A DNA stretch of 64,000 bases from CAYUQT01 sp964596165. Its GTDB lineage: Bacteria; Planctomycetota; Phycisphaerae; UBA1845; JAFGLZ01. The DNA lies in contig CAZQTW010000004.1 of the NCBI GenBank assembly GCA_964596165.1, positions 92,687 through 156,686 of the forward strand. The letters are read 5' to 3'. Positions 1 to 11,002 of the stretch are shown in pieces. The first letter of the stretch is position 1. Every line of letters starts with the position of its first letter. The position numbers and the translations under genes are program-made. A model generated the notes under the pieces. That model saw only the letters and a program-made list of their open reading frames with translations. It was not told the origin of the DNA and searched no databases.

Positions 1-1
1 T

Positions 2-1381
<1,380 letters not shown>

Positions 1382-1630
1382 GATCGCCGCCGGCGGCCGA
1401 CATCCATGGACCTCCACGACCGGTTCGTCCTTCATGGCACCGGCTACGGCAGCCGTCATCAGCCGGATCGGCCGGGCAACGACGTGGGCTGACCGGCGAA
1501 GACCGCATCGATGCGGAAGCCCTCACAGATCGCCCTACCATGACCGACACAAGGGGTCTGGGCGACCCCGCCTGTCGCCTGGTCCGTCGCGAAGGACGGA
1601 GTTGCCGAATCATCGATTCTGGGAGACCGC

Positions 1631-2563
1631 TCAGAAGAGTGCAGGTGAAATGGCATACAAGATCGGTCCCAGTGTCAGATAGGTGGCATAGATCGCGATG
1701 AGGAAGAATGGCACGGAGAGTATTGCGGCCGTGATGCCGCAGGCAATCAGCGCGCGACTCCGCGAAGTCCGATGGAGGATCTCGACGCCGTGAACCGTAA
1801 GCACGAAGCTCCACACCCAGAAGATCCAGGGGCCGGCGCCGGGAACCAGGATGACGATGCTGGGGCATGTTGCGTAACAAGCTGCATTCATTGTCTCGGC
1901 GAGCCCCCCGTGGCTCCTGACCAGAGCGATGACACCCAGATGCAGTAGAGTGGCAAGAACAGGAATCGCCACGACAGAAATAAGTAGTGTTGCAACCGCC
2001 ACCAGCAGAATACTTCCCAGGCTCGCCATCATGTCCCCAGGCTGCATTGTCCTTTCTGTTGTCGTCGCGGACAGACCAAAGACGAACAGGAACAGAAACA
2101 CGAAGATCGAGGTAAGCAGACAAACGGGATAGAACGTCGATGCTATCGCGAAGCCCCAAGCTCTGTCGCTTTCTCCACTGTGACGAATGCGACGGTAATA
2201 GCAGGTGGGATGACGGATCCCCAGCTTGCACGTCTCCCACCATCGCCGGAAGACACCGTCTTCGTCACGTTCCCATGGCAGGCCGATCCCCGTTGCCTCC
2301 ACCTCAATTACGGAGGGGTCGGCAGGGATTACTCGCATCGTGGAGACGTAGATCGTTCGGTGACAGCCCTCGCACTCACGATGATCAAATGCGGGCAATC
2401 CACGCTCGCCATCGCCTTCGTACACTTGGTCGCAGTGGGGACAGCCAAACCGGACCTTGCCCGGCTCAAACGTGTAGTCCGTTACGTCAAACGACGTGTT
2501 GCACTCCGGACATCGGGGCTGCGTGAGATTCAACAGCGAATAGCCGCAGGTTCTACAGCGCAC
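1631..2563 (-). CDS. Zinc-ribbon membrane protein, function unknown
   Basis: A 310-residue protein opening with a zinc ribbon, CRTCGYSL followed by RCPEC (residues 3-21), and a second CxxC pair, CPHC, near residue 41 with another CEGC near 62. The C-terminal half has about four hydrophobic helices (about 145-170, 185-215, 235-260 and 275-305), in an arrangement like Yip1-type membrane proteins. Zinc-ribbon-plus-helices proteins starting with a CxxCxYxL motif are frequent in Phycisphaerae genomes. A second protein of this design lies at 56228. No enzymatic motif is seen. It stands alone, facing the LutBC gene. Confidence 0.75.
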   Translation of the reverse strand: MRCRTCGYSLLNLTQPRCPECNTSFDVTDYTFEPGKVRFGCPHCDQVYEGDGERGLPAFDHRECEGCHRTIYVSTMRVIPADPSVIEVEATGIGLPWERDEDGVFRRWWETCKLGIRHPTCYYRRIRHSGESDRAWGFAIASTFYPVCLLTSIFVFLFLFVFGLSATTTERTMQPGDMMASLGSILLVAVATLLISVVAIPVLATLLHLGVIALVRSHGGLAETMNAACYATCPSIVILVPGAGPWIFWVWSFVLTVHGVEILHRTSRSRALIACGITAAILSVPFFLIAIYATYLTLGPILYAISPALF

Positions 2564-2659
2564 TGTCGGCAGCCCCTTTCACAAGACGCCGGAGCACGGG
2601 CGACCGTCTTACCGTAATGTCCGCCGACGAACCCTGGCCCCCAATGCCAGTCTCTCAGG

Positions 2660-4372
2660 TTACGGCTTTGGCCCGAAGAGCTGGAACTCCCAGATCGTCG
2701 GACCCTCGGTGGCCTCCAGGATGTTCAGGCGGACGACCCGTACTGTGACCGGGTCGAACTTGAGCTGCTTCTTCTCGCCGATCGTGGTGCCTGTGAAGAA
2801 CGTCTTGTAGTCGTCGCCCTCTTTGGATTGCAGCTCGAACTTTCGGATGCGGTCGCCGCAGGCCTCGCTGATCATCGCACGATCGATGGTCACTTCCTTG
2901 CCCAGGTCCACCTCGATCCAGGCCGAGTGCGTCCCGCCGTCGGTGGCCCAGCGGGTACCGGAGTCGTCATCGAAGGCCTTTTCAGGACTGTACTCCGACA
3001 TCTTCTGGTAAACGTTGGATGCCTTGGCCGGCTTGTCCGAGGACACCGCGTCCAACTGTGACGACACCTTCACCGGCTTGATATCAGCGGCCGGACCGTC
3101 GAGCTTCAGCGCAACGAGTGTATCGATCTCTTTGACATCGGCGGCCGGTATCGCGATTTCGATGCCCTTGTCATCTTGCTTCACCTCGCACTTGCCGCCT
3201 GTGAGCAGCTCGCTGGCGACGATCTTCCTGGGTACGGGCGGCAGCTTGACGAGTTGGTCCTTGTCGCCCTGCGGATAGATGTGGACGTAGATCGTGTCGC
3301 CCTTGTGCGTGCTGGCGCCCCACGGGCCCGGCTTGAACGGCCCGCCGCGCGTGGCGTAGACGCTCTGGCCGTATTGGCCCAACCACTCGCCCATCTCCTT
3401 AAGCCGCTTCACTTGGCGCGGCTCGATCTCGCCCGTCGGCATGGGCCCGACGTTGAACAGCAGATTCCCGTCGCCGCCCGCGCAGCTCACGAGCGTGCGA
3501 AGGCATTCCTTCAAGGACTTCATGTGGTCATTGGGCTTCCACGCCCACTGGTTGCAGATCGTGATGCAGCTTTCCCACGGCCGGGTGTTCAGGAACCCGC
3601 CGACCGTCTGCTCCGGCGTGTCGTAATCCCCGGGGTTGGCGCAGCGGTTGTTGATGATGATGCCCGGCTGAAGCGAACGGGTGAAGTCGACGACCCGCTT
3701 GCCGCGCGCGGCGTCGAAGTCCTGCGACACGTCGAACCAGAGCACCAGAAGCGGTCCGTAGTTCTGGATCAGCTCCTTGACCTGGTTCTTCAGGTACTGC
3801 TCATAGCGGTCGATGTTGTGAGTGGGCTTGAGCGGTTTGCCGCCGGGGCTGCCATGCGGGAAATCGGGGTGGTGCCAGTCGCAGACTGAATGATACGTGC
3901 CGAAGGCGATGCCCCCTTTGCGACAGGCCTCGGCCAGCTCTTTCACCACGTCGCGACCGAAGGGCGAGTTCATGATGTTGTAGTCGGTCTGCTTCGTGTC
4001 GAACATGCAGAACCCGTCGTGATGCTTCGTCGTGAAGACCATGTACTTCATGCCGGCCGCTTTGGCGATGCTGACCCACTCGTCGGCGTTGAACTGGGTC
4101 GGGTTGAACTGCTTGTACAGGTTGTCGTACTCCTCGATCGGGATCTGCGCCCCGCGCGACCAACCGATCTCGGTCCCCTTGATGCTTACCGGTCCCCAAT
4201 GAATGAACATCCCAAACCGCGCCGCTCGCCACCACTCCAGACCGTACGACTTGGCCTTGGAGGAAGCGTCACCCCCGGTCGGACCCGCGGCCTCCTCCGC
4301 CACCACACGGCAATGGAGAAGGCATGCAGCAAGAAGGCACCCAACGGTGACGATCATCTTCGTTCGGATCAT
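2660..4372 (-). CDS. Secreted GH29 alpha-L-fucosidase with C-terminal F5/8-type (CBM32) domain
   Basis: Hydrolyses terminal alpha-L-fucose from glycans outside the cytoplasm. The N terminus (MIRTKMIVTVGCLLAACLL) is a Sec signal peptide. The catalytic domain (about 45-370) shows GH29 hallmarks: WWRAARFGMFIHWG, TTKHHDGFCMFDTK and LVLWFDVSQDF, in which the Asp after LWF is the expected nucleophile. The last 130 residues (about 440-570) resemble a discoidin/F5-8 type C carbohydrate-binding domain (SGTRWATDG, WIEVDLGKEVTIDRAMI). The 570-residue length is normal for fucosidases with such an appendix. Together with the sulfatases at 28-42 kb it points to sulfated fucose-containing glycans, but any fucosylated polymer would fit. 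Confidence 0.93.
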   Translation of the reverse strand: MIRTKMIVTVGCLLAACLLHCRVVAEEAAGPTGGDASSKAKSYGLEWWRAARFGMFIHWGPVSIKGTEIGWSRGAQIPIEEYDNLYKQFNPTQFNADEWVSIAKAAGMKYMVFTTKHHDGFCMFDTKQTDYNIMNSPFGRDVVKELAEACRKGGIAFGTYHSVCDWHHPDFPHGSPGGKPLKPTHNIDRYEQYLKNQVKELIQNYGPLLVLWFDVSQDFDAARGKRVVDFTRSLQPGIIINNRCANPGDYDTPEQTVGGFLNTRPWESCITICNQWAWKPNDHMKSLKECLRTLVSCAGGDGNLLFNVGPMPTGEIEPRQVKRLKEMGEWLGQYGQSVYATRGGPFKPGPWGASTHKGDTIYVHIYPQGDKDQLVKLPPVPRKIVASELLTGGKCEVKQDDKGIEIAIPAADVKEIDTLVALKLDGPAADIKPVKVSSQLDAVSSDKPAKASNVYQKMSEYSPEKAFDDDSGTRWATDGGTHSAWIEVDLGKEVTIDRAMISEACGDRIRKFELQSKEGDDYKTFFTGTTIGEKKQLKFDPVTVRVVRLNILEATEGPTIWEFQLFGPKP

Positions 4373-4564
4373 GGGTTGTTCCTTAAATGAAATCTCATCC
4401 TCTTTGCGCCCTGGCCGCTTCCGCGATCACTGCCGCGGCGGCGGGAAAGCAATTATGGCTTCACAGACGGCGAACCAGCCGAGGCCCCCTGAGCTTGTTT
4501 GACCCCGTGCGAATCGTCTCGGGATGTGCCGGTGCACGGGACAAGCACATCCCTTGGGCGACTG

Positions 4565-6214
4565 CTAAGCCTTTTTCTCTGCCTTCCATCCCTGCATGAT
4601 CTCGCCGGCGCACTCGAGCCCGCTCGGAATCACGCCGCCGTAGCCGTGCCCCGGCCGTGTCCAAGCCCCTGAAAGAAACAGGTTCTTGATGGGCGTCTTG
4701 TGTGCCAGGCGCATCTGGCCGGCGTTGTCCATTGTCTGATCGAACCCGTAGATCGCGCCGCGATGGTTGCTCGTGTAGCGGATGTTGGTCAGCGGCGTAC
4801 CGACCTCTCTGACCTCAATCGCCGCTCGAAGGCCGGGCAGGTGTGCTTTCTCGGCGCGATCGATCAGAATGTCCGCCATCTCCTCCTTCTTTGCGCGGTA
4901 GGCGTCCTTCTCTCCGTCAAAGTAGTCCTCCGCGAAGGGCTTCCAGAAGTCGTATCCCTGGAGCGTAAGGAGGTCCACCGTGTTCTTTCCCGGGGGCGAG
5001 TAGCCCTCGTAGAGATTGTCGTACAGCGTGAGCGAGAATCCGCACGTGGCCACGTCGGCCTTGACCATCGCCTCGTATGCCGCCTCATGGTCGTATCCGG
5101 CGTACTGGAAAATCTCGGTGTCCTTGATGCCGACTTCCTTGATCAGATCCTTCTTCAGGCCCAGGAAAACGTGGAAGCTCGAAAGGCTTACGCTGAGCTT
5201 GTCCAGACGCTGAACGTAGGCCTTCGGCCGATCGCCTTCACTCAATAGCTTGTTGAACGTGTCGTGTGCGTTGGCATTGGAGACGACAACCCGTGCCTTG
5301 TATTCGTCTCCCTTGGCCGTTCGTACCCCGACAGCGGCGCCGTCTTTCACCAGGATCCTTTCGACCCGCGTGTTGGCCTTGACGCGGCCGCCGTGGTGCT
5401 CGATGAACGTCGCCAGCGCGTTGCTTATCTTCTGCGATCTGCCCTTCGGATAGTGGCCGCCGCCCTGCAGATAGCTCAACGTGGGGAGGGCATAGTAGAA
5501 CGGCGACAGGGTGGCCGGCGGAAGGCCGTAGTAAGGCCACAGCGACGAGATGATCGCCTTACACTTGGCATCCTTCACCCGAGCGTCCACCATCTTGCCC
5601 CAGCTCATCACGGTGCCCTTGAACAGGAGCGGATAGTTGACCGGCAGTCGGCTCATGTCGATCGGGCTTTTGGCCTTCGAGATCTTCTCGACCTCGCCGG
5701 CCATCGTCTGCATGTCCGCGAAGAGCCCCTCGATCCCGGCCTTTTCGGCCGGAAACCGTTCGATCAGCATCGCGACATACTTGCCGAGCCCCTTCTGCGG
5801 CAGGCGAATGTCGTGGTCCGGGAAGACCGCTCGATACAGATGAGGGTGAGGTACGAACTCCACGTCGGCTATCTCGGGAAAGCCGGGGATGAGATTGTGC
5901 AGGCCGTTTCGCTCGCCGATCGTCGTGGAGTGCAGTGAGACATCAAAAACAAAACCCTGTCGCTTGAAGGTCGTGGCGTATCCGCCGGGCTTGTCGTGTT
6001 GCTCCAGAACCAGCGCCCGAAATCCCTGCCGGGCGAGCGCCGCCGCACAACTCAGCCCGCCCAGCCCCGAGCCGATGATAATCGCGTCGAACGCGTCGTC
6101 GCTCGCGCCCTCCGCGGCGGCAACCGGCATGGCGCTCCAATCAAGGATGCCGATGGAGAACCCGGCCACCAGAGATTCGATGAACTCGCGCCTCTTCATC
6201 CCGTCGTTGCCCAT
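4565..6214 (-). CDS. FAD-dependent oxidoreductase of the phytoene desaturase/CrtISO type, Tat-like leader
   Basis: The 549-residue protein begins with a twin-arginine-like leader (MKRREFIESLVAGFSIGIL) followed by a Rossmann FAD-binding motif, IIGSGLGGLSCAAALARQG, at about residues 45-65 and EQHDKPGGYATTF just after, which is typical of phytoene desaturases, prolycopene isomerases and all-trans-retinol saturases. The C terminus has the usual second nucleotide-contact block (LFLSGAWTRPGHGYGGVIPSG). A Tat leader on a carotenoid-type flavoprotein implies folding with FAD before export, or a membrane-tethered enzyme. An alternative start is the internal Met at 6199. No other carotenoid gene is in the window, so the substrate is unknown. 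Confidence 0.82.
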   Translation of the reverse strand: MGNDGMKRREFIESLVAGFSIGILDWSAMPVAAAEGASDDAFDAIIIGSGLGGLSCAAALARQGFRALVLEQHDKPGGYATTFKRQGFVFDVSLHSTTIGERNGLHNLIPGFPEIADVEFVPHPHLYRAVFPDHDIRLPQKGLGKYVAMLIERFPAEKAGIEGLFADMQTMAGEVEKISKAKSPIDMSRLPVNYPLLFKGTVMSWGKMVDARVKDAKCKAIISSLWPYYGLPPATLSPFYYALPTLSYLQGGGHYPKGRSQKISNALATFIEHHGGRVKANTRVERILVKDGAAVGVRTAKGDEYKARVVVSNANAHDTFNKLLSEGDRPKAYVQRLDKLSVSLSSFHVFLGLKKDLIKEVGIKDTEIFQYAGYDHEAAYEAMVKADVATCGFSLTLYDNLYEGYSPPGKNTVDLLTLQGYDFWKPFAEDYFDGEKDAYRAKKEEMADILIDRAEKAHLPGLRAAIEVREVGTPLTNIRYTSNHRGAIYGFDQTMDNAGQMRLAHKTPIKNLFLSGAWTRPGHGYGGVIPSGLECAGEIMQGWKAEKKA

Positions 6215-6377
6215 GACTCACCCGTCTCCTGGCTGTTGCTATCCCCCGTGGCGACGGCCTGACAGAGAGTAATCCACACCCCGTCCCCGCACAACGGCTA
6301 CGAACGGTCCTTATCACGCCCCGAATATCCCCTTGAAGTCTGCGATGTCCTGGAGTCAATCCTCGCCCGCTTCTCTG

Positions 6378-8195
6378 CTATTCCGGCCTAACCACAAGCA
6401 GCCTGGCCGAGTGTTTGGGCATGTCCTTGAGTTGGAACATGCCTTCGTGCCGGCCGAGGTCCTGTCCGGTCCAGTAGTCGTTAATCCGGCAAGAGCGGGG
6501 CAGCTTCACCGACAGGGTCTTCGGCTGATCGTTCCAGTTGAACAGGGCGATCACGTATCGATCATCCAGCGCGATCGTACCCACCTCGAACGAATCGTCA
6601 TCGAACCGGGCGGGCACGCCGGTCGGTGGGACGAGCTTCTTCAACATGGCCAATCGGTCCGCGGGCATTCTTGTCAAATCGTCGCCCGACAGCAGCATCC
6701 CGCCCGTCGCGTAGACGGCCGTTGCGTGCAGGTCGATCTCGTTCTTCGGCAGTCCGCCGGTCAAGAGGACACAATCCGGATCGTTCCACCAGAACCGGCC
6801 GTTCTGCCAGTTGCGGCTGAAGTTCTGAATGGCAATGTTCCTGATGCTTCCCCACGATCGCTCGATGTCCATCGAACTCCGCGAACCATGGATGACCCCC
6901 AGCGACGGCCACATCGGGTGATTGCAGCCGAGGACGAAACCGTCCCCAACCCCGCGCAGCACCGCTGCCATTCCGCGCCGATACGCCTCGACCCGCGTTG
7001 CCTTCGGGTCGTGGAACCGCCCCCCGTGCATGGCGCCCCAAAAGTTCGCGTCGAGCTTGAAATAGGTGCAGCCCCATTCATTCCGCAGGGTCCGGAACAC
7101 ATGCTCCAAGTGTTTCTGGGCCTCGGGATGCGTACCGTCCAGTCCGTACCACGGCCCGTTCCGCCAGCCGCCGAACGTCACGCGATCCGATCGCAGCGGC
7201 TTGCCCTCGGCGTCCTTGATAAACCAGTCGGGATGCTGTTTGAATAGATTCGACTGCTCCTCGGCGATGAACGGACCCACCCAGATCGCAGGCTCGAATC
7301 CTCTCTGACGGATCTGTTTGAGCACGCCCCGTATGTCGCCGCCAAAGGCCTTGCCCGTTTCGAGCCAGTCTCCCATCGCCGGCTGATAGCCGTCGTCAAT
7401 CTGCACGTATTTCAGTTCGGGCACGTTCTTCGCGATGAAATCAAGGTTGTCCAGCACCTGCTTGGCCGTCACGCCCGGCCCGAAGCAATACCACGAACAC
7501 CAGCCGGTCGGCACCCTCTTGAACCGCAACGGCGGGTGATGAACACCGACCCGTTCGGCGAACCGGCTCAGGAGCAAGGGACGCGGTTTGCCTTCGAGAA
7601 ACAGCAATTCCTCCATCGTCCACGTCTCGTCGGGCGCCAGGGTCAGCCCTTCGGTGTCGACAACGACCTCGATCAAGTCGGGTCGGACATGGAACTTGCC
7701 GCTGAACCGCTTGCACGAGGTGAAGCCCAGCAGGATGTGATCGGCGCCCGGGGGAGAGAGTGTCATCATCCCATAAACCGCACGCGCCCCCGGCGGTTCC
7801 GGTATCTTGTAGTGGCCTCGGTCGGTCAGAGCTTCAAGATCGACCATCTTGCCGAGCGTCCCGGCTGTCTGAGAAAGCATTGTGAACCCTTCACCGTAGA
7901 AGCGAGTCTCAGGCGGAAGCGTGTGGGAGAGGGCCAAGAGGACAACCTCCCTCACTCGGACCGGTTCCTTGCTCGTGTTGACCAACCGCGACGAACAGCG
8001 AGTCTCAGTCCATTCACGCAGGAGCCTGACGGTCGGAGGTGCCTCCCTTCCATCGGCCAGAATGACTCTAGAGGGCGCGCCCCGCACGGTGTCCACGTTC
8101 AGTGACGGTCTATCTTTCGTGCGGACTTCCGCTCCGTGAGCGGACACCGCTATCGTCATCAACGTACCGACGGTGATGTGTCGCTTCGAGGTCAT
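6378..8195 (-). CDS. Secreted GH36-like alpha-galactosidase (melibiase fold)
   Basis: Start chosen at 8195 because MTSKRHITVGTLMTIAVSAHGAE gives a signal peptide, whereas the open frame continues 67 codons upstream without one. The middle holds a GH36/melibiase TIM barrel: GWCSWYCFGPGVTAKQV, YVQIDDGYQ, FEPAIWVGPF, then FKLDANFWG with the expected nucleophile Asp and SSMDIERSWG with the expected acid/base Asp. An N-terminal beta-sandwich and a short C-terminal beta domain flank the barrel. The activity is probably release of alpha-linked galactose; raffinose synthase-like members share the fold, so specificity is not certain. It may be cotranscribed with the flavoprotein downstream after a 160-bp gap. 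Confidence 0.85.
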   Translation of the reverse strand: MTSKRHITVGTLMTIAVSAHGAEVRTKDRPSLNVDTVRGAPSRVILADGREAPPTVRLLREWTETRCSSRLVNTSKEPVRVREVVLLALSHTLPPETRFYGEGFTMLSQTAGTLGKMVDLEALTDRGHYKIPEPPGARAVYGMMTLSPPGADHILLGFTSCKRFSGKFHVRPDLIEVVVDTEGLTLAPDETWTMEELLFLEGKPRPLLLSRFAERVGVHHPPLRFKRVPTGWCSWYCFGPGVTAKQVLDNLDFIAKNVPELKYVQIDDGYQPAMGDWLETGKAFGGDIRGVLKQIRQRGFEPAIWVGPFIAEEQSNLFKQHPDWFIKDAEGKPLRSDRVTFGGWRNGPWYGLDGTHPEAQKHLEHVFRTLRNEWGCTYFKLDANFWGAMHGGRFHDPKATRVEAYRRGMAAVLRGVGDGFVLGCNHPMWPSLGVIHGSRSSMDIERSWGSIRNIAIQNFSRNWQNGRFWWNDPDCVLLTGGLPKNEIDLHATAVYATGGMLLSGDDLTRMPADRLAMLKKLVPPTGVPARFDDDSFEVGTIALDDRYVIALFNWNDQPKTLSVKLPRSCRINDYWTGQDLGRHEGMFQLKDMPKHSARLLVVRPE

Positions 8196-8395
8196 GCTCC
8201 GGTTCCTCAACGCTTCACCGGGGCGGTGCACCCCGGCTTTGTGAATCGGTTTCAAAGGCTCCTGTTCGGCCTGCCAGTGTTGGCGCGTGCCGGTTGCGAC
8301 GGTGGGGTGACATTGCCGTTGCACAACCCACGACGATCTCAACCGTCGCCCTTGGACGGGATTATCCGCGAAATCCTCTCTGAAGGCATGGGGCA

Positions 8396-8424
8396 TTGAC
8401 CAGTTTCCGCCGGACTCTTAGACT
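8396..8424 (+). promoter_or_regulatory. Sigma70-type promoter for the phospholipase-like surface protein
   Basis: TTGACC (8396-8401), a 17-bp spacer and TAGACT (8419-8424), five and four matches to the consensus. It predicts a transcript start near 8431 and a leader of about 32 nt, with GGAGGG just before the ATG at 8463. Seen in sequence; not tested. Confidence 0.45.
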
Positions 8425-8462
8425 ACTCATACGACGGCACTTCTGGGTCGGAGGGCGTCGAG

Positions 8463-9464
8463 ATGCGGGAAACCACATCCCCAAAGCAACTGGCGTATTG
8501 TCTGATCATTTCCGCCCTTGTGCATGTTTCCGCGCTAACGCCTGTCCTATTCGGTTGGGCGAGCAGTCTTCCCGGCACGACTCACGAGCACATGGCCTAT
8601 CGTGTCCTCGATCATCCTGCAATGCAACCCTATGTTGTTCGATTGGCCGACTTCGGCTTGGATAAGGATGCGATTGCCCAAGTGGCGAACACGGAACCTC
8701 CCAGTACCTATCATCATCCCGGCTGGGCAACAATTCAGTCACGCGGACACATCGGCTGGGGCCTAAACAATACGATGATCGGATACATCATCCACGTGTG
8801 TTGTGACTGCGGCGTTCCGGTCGACCACTCGCCGGCGGGTGAGGTCTACAACGAGTTGATACCGATTCGGCAGAACTGGTTGGAACTCAATGCGGGGATT
8901 CCACCGTCCCTCGTGGATCTGTACGCGGGCAGCTACTCCGACGTCATGGCGCAGTTCCACACGGAGCAGATCGACTTGGCGCTTCGCTACAAGGCGGATC
9001 CCGACTACTGGCAGATCTCTCCGTACGCCGAGGAGGGGATGATGAATGGGATGAAACTGGCTCAGTACGTGCTGGCCGATTACCTGGAATACTACGGGGT
9101 TGTGCAGCGACACACGCTCGTCCTCACCACGATCAACGGCAATTGGGGTACGGTGACGCTGGACCCCGTGCCTGCTGATGCCAACGCACCAACGTATCTG
9201 CTCGGTACGACCGTGACCTTGACGGCCGTTCCCAATGAGGGCAAGGCGTTCAGGCACTGGGAGATCTACGACCCCAACTATCCCGACGATGCCAACTACG
9301 CTGTCTTCGACGCGAACAATCCCTTGGTCCTCGTCATGGACGATGACAAGAGCGTCGCCGCTGTCTTTAAGTGTTCCAGCGGCATCGAGCAAATCCTCCC
9401 GTTGCTCGTGATGGGTCTGTTCATCATGAGCGCTTCCACAGAGCGGTGGAGGCGAGGGATGTAG
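8463..9464 (+). CDS. Zinc-dependent phospholipase C-like surface protein with InlB-like repeat and C-terminal anchor
   Basis: A 333-residue exported protein. After a signal-peptide-like N terminus, residues about 35-210 carry the His/Asp spacing of zinc-dependent phospholipase C/S1-P1-type folds: THEHMAYRVL, TYHHPGW, IGYIIHVCCDCGVPVDHS. Residues about 220-300 form a beta-rich module resembling a divergent InlB B-repeat (GTVTLDPVPAD, LTAVPNEGKAFRHWEIYD). The end is VFKCSSG, a hydrophobic helix (ILPLLVMGLFIM) and an Arg cluster. The same module and ending occur in the beta-helix protein at 47879-50092, suggesting a shared anchoring route. Catalytic activity is inferred from motif spacing only. 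Confidence 0.65.
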   Translation: MRETTSPKQLAYCLIISALVHVSALTPVLFGWASSLPGTTHEHMAYRVLDHPAMQPYVVRLADFGLDKDAIAQVANTEPPSTYHHPGWATIQSRGHIGWGLNNTMIGYIIHVCCDCGVPVDHSPAGEVYNELIPIRQNWLELNAGIPPSLVDLYAGSYSDVMAQFHTEQIDLALRYKADPDYWQISPYAEEGMMNGMKLAQYVLADYLEYYGVVQRHTLVLTTINGNWGTVTLDPVPADANAPTYLLGTTVTLTAVPNEGKAFRHWEIYDPNYPDDANYAVFDANNPLVLVMDDDKSVAAVFKCSSGIEQILPLLVMGLFIMSASTERWRRGM

Positions 9465-9559
9465 CCGTTCGTCGCCGGCCGACATTCAAGCGAGAAATGC
9501 CCCTGCTTCGCCGCCGCGTTGCTGTCGAGCCCCGAGCGAGGCGGCCGGCGGACACAGGA

Positions 9560-10201
9560 TCATCTCACGGCCGTGATCAGGAAGATCGGAAACTCTCGCT
9601 CCCGGCCATCCTCGGTCGTCCTGCGAAAGGTATGAGCAGTCACGTCCTTCGGGTCGCGGAATCCGATCTTGAGTAACAGCGTCTTGAACTGTTCGCGGTC
9701 GAAACCGAAGTGGCGGACACCCAAGTCCTGGGGATTGGGTCCGTGGAACGTTCCCGGCTCCGTGTCGAGGTCCGCGACGCAGAGACATCCGCCGGGCCGC
9801 AGCATGCTGAAAAAGGCGCGAAGCACTCTCTGCACGTCGGCGATGTGGTGAAGTGCCATGCCGACCGTAATCAGATCGTAACGATCCGCGGGTATGGCGT
9901 CTTGCTCGAGATTGAGCCGAAGGGTCCGGATATTGTCGACGCCGAGCTGGGCGACCTTCTGGCGGAGGACACTGAGCATCCCCTCGGAATTGTCGGCGCC
10001 CGTGATGCTGCGGACATGAGGAAGGAGGTAGAGTCCAAGCAGGCCTGTGCCACACCCATAATCCAGCACGTCCATCTCACGCGTCGGATGAACCCGGCGG
10101 ATGACTTGTTCGCCCACGGCCTTCATCAGTTCGATCCGGCGGGGCTCGCTGTCCCACTCGGCGGCTACGGAGTCAAAATGGATTACGCTTCTGTCTTCCA
10201 T
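9560..10201 (-). CDS. Class I SAM-dependent methyltransferase
   Basis: A 213-residue cytoplasmic protein with the Rossmann methyltransferase signature VLDYGCGTGLLGLYL (about residues 45-59), an acidic residue at the end of strand 2 (TGADNSEGML) and the motif IV/post-motif block DLITVGMALHHI, followed by LRPGGCLCVADLD. This pattern is the Methyltransf_11/25 family with a small-molecule or lipid acceptor. Nothing in the sequence identifies the substrate. It is on the same strand as the ThuA gene but separated by about 60 bp, so a shared transcript is possible. Confidence 0.85.
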   Translation of the reverse strand: MEDRSVIHFDSVAAEWDSEPRRIELMKAVGEQVIRRVHPTREMDVLDYGCGTGLLGLYLLPHVRSITGADNSEGMLSVLRQKVAQLGVDNIRTLRLNLEQDAIPADRYDLITVGMALHHIADVQRVLRAFFSMLRPGGCLCVADLDTEPGTFHGPNPQDLGVRHFGFDREQFKTLLLKIGFRDPKDVTAHTFRRTTEDGREREFPIFLITAVR

Positions 10202-10264
10202 AGGATCTTCACTTGAACCGAATCATGCCCGTCTCGGCCATGAGGTTCGCAAAAACGGCCTCGT

Positions 10265-11002
10265 CTACCTGCTGATGACCCACGCCGTCCCCTGAACAAA
10301 CAGCTTCGCGAAGCTTGGGTTGCGACAGGCCTTGGCGTCATGGCCGTAGACGATGTTGAACACACGACCCTTACCACAGGTGAGCGTCCACGCAAGCGGT
10401 TCGACCTTCTTGCTCCAATCTGAGTAGGCCTCGACCAAAACCTCGATCGGGGCATCGCCGACCAGTCTGGCGTAAAGCTCGTCGTCGGCCTCAAACTCCG
10501 CGGGAACGCCGGCCGTGATCGGATGGTCGGGCTTGACAACCTTCGAGGTAAACGTGCCGCGCGGGCCGTGCCCCGAGCCTTTCGTCCAGATCCGCCCGAT
10601 GAGGTCGCGATATTCGGGCCAATCCTCCCAGGCTCGACAGGAGAAGTGGAACGAAACCAGTCCTTTGCCCCCTTTGACGAAGTTCAGCAAGTTCTCCCGG
10701 GCCTTCCGACTGATGCCGGGGCACTGCCAATTGTAGTAGTTCAGCAGAATGACGTCATACGTATCGAGGGCAGCGGAGGACTCCAGGACCATCGGCTCTT
10801 CGCTTACCACGACCTCGAACTTCCGGGTGTTCTCCAAGTGCTCGCGCAACACAGGTGTCGTCTCGCGCCACGGATGGGCGGGGACATCGCGACCCGTGAT
10901 CAACAGAACGCGGACCAGCTTGACCTTGGCGGGTTGTTCGGACGCCTGAACCGGCATGATCAAGACGAAGCCCAGAAAAGCCGAATGGAACCGTGTCTTC
11001 AT
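10265..11002 (-). CDS. Secreted ThuA-like (class I glutamine amidotransferase fold) protein
   Basis: Start placed at 11002 (MKTRFHSAFLGFVLIMPVQAS), which gives a signal peptide and has TGAGGTG upstream; the open frame runs 24 codons further. The mature protein matches the ThuA domain: LLITGRDVPAHPWRETTPVL, YDVILLNYYNW, LLNFVKGGKGLVSFHFS, DHPITAGVP and GKGRVFNIVYGHD. ThuA proteins are linked to trehalose and other sugar use in alphaproteobacteria, but in planctomycetes many are secreted and uncharacterised. A second ThuA protein is at 61455. Confidence 0.85.
   Translation of the reverse strand: MKTRFHSAFLGFVLIMPVQASEQPAKVKLVRVLLITGRDVPAHPWRETTPVLREHLENTRKFEVVVSEEPMVLESSAALDTYDVILLNYYNWQCPGISRKARENLLNFVKGGKGLVSFHFSCRAWEDWPEYRDLIGRIWTKGSGHGPRGTFTSKVVKPDHPITAGVPAEFEADDELYARLVGDAPIEVLVEAYSDWSKKVEPLAWTLTCGKGRVFNIVYGHDAKACRNPSFAKLFVQGTAWVISR

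Noticed and set aside
1382..1630. Possible small genes between LutBC and the zinc-ribbon protein
   Set aside because: Frames here are extensions or mirrors of the flanking genes and lack motifs or a ribosome binding site.
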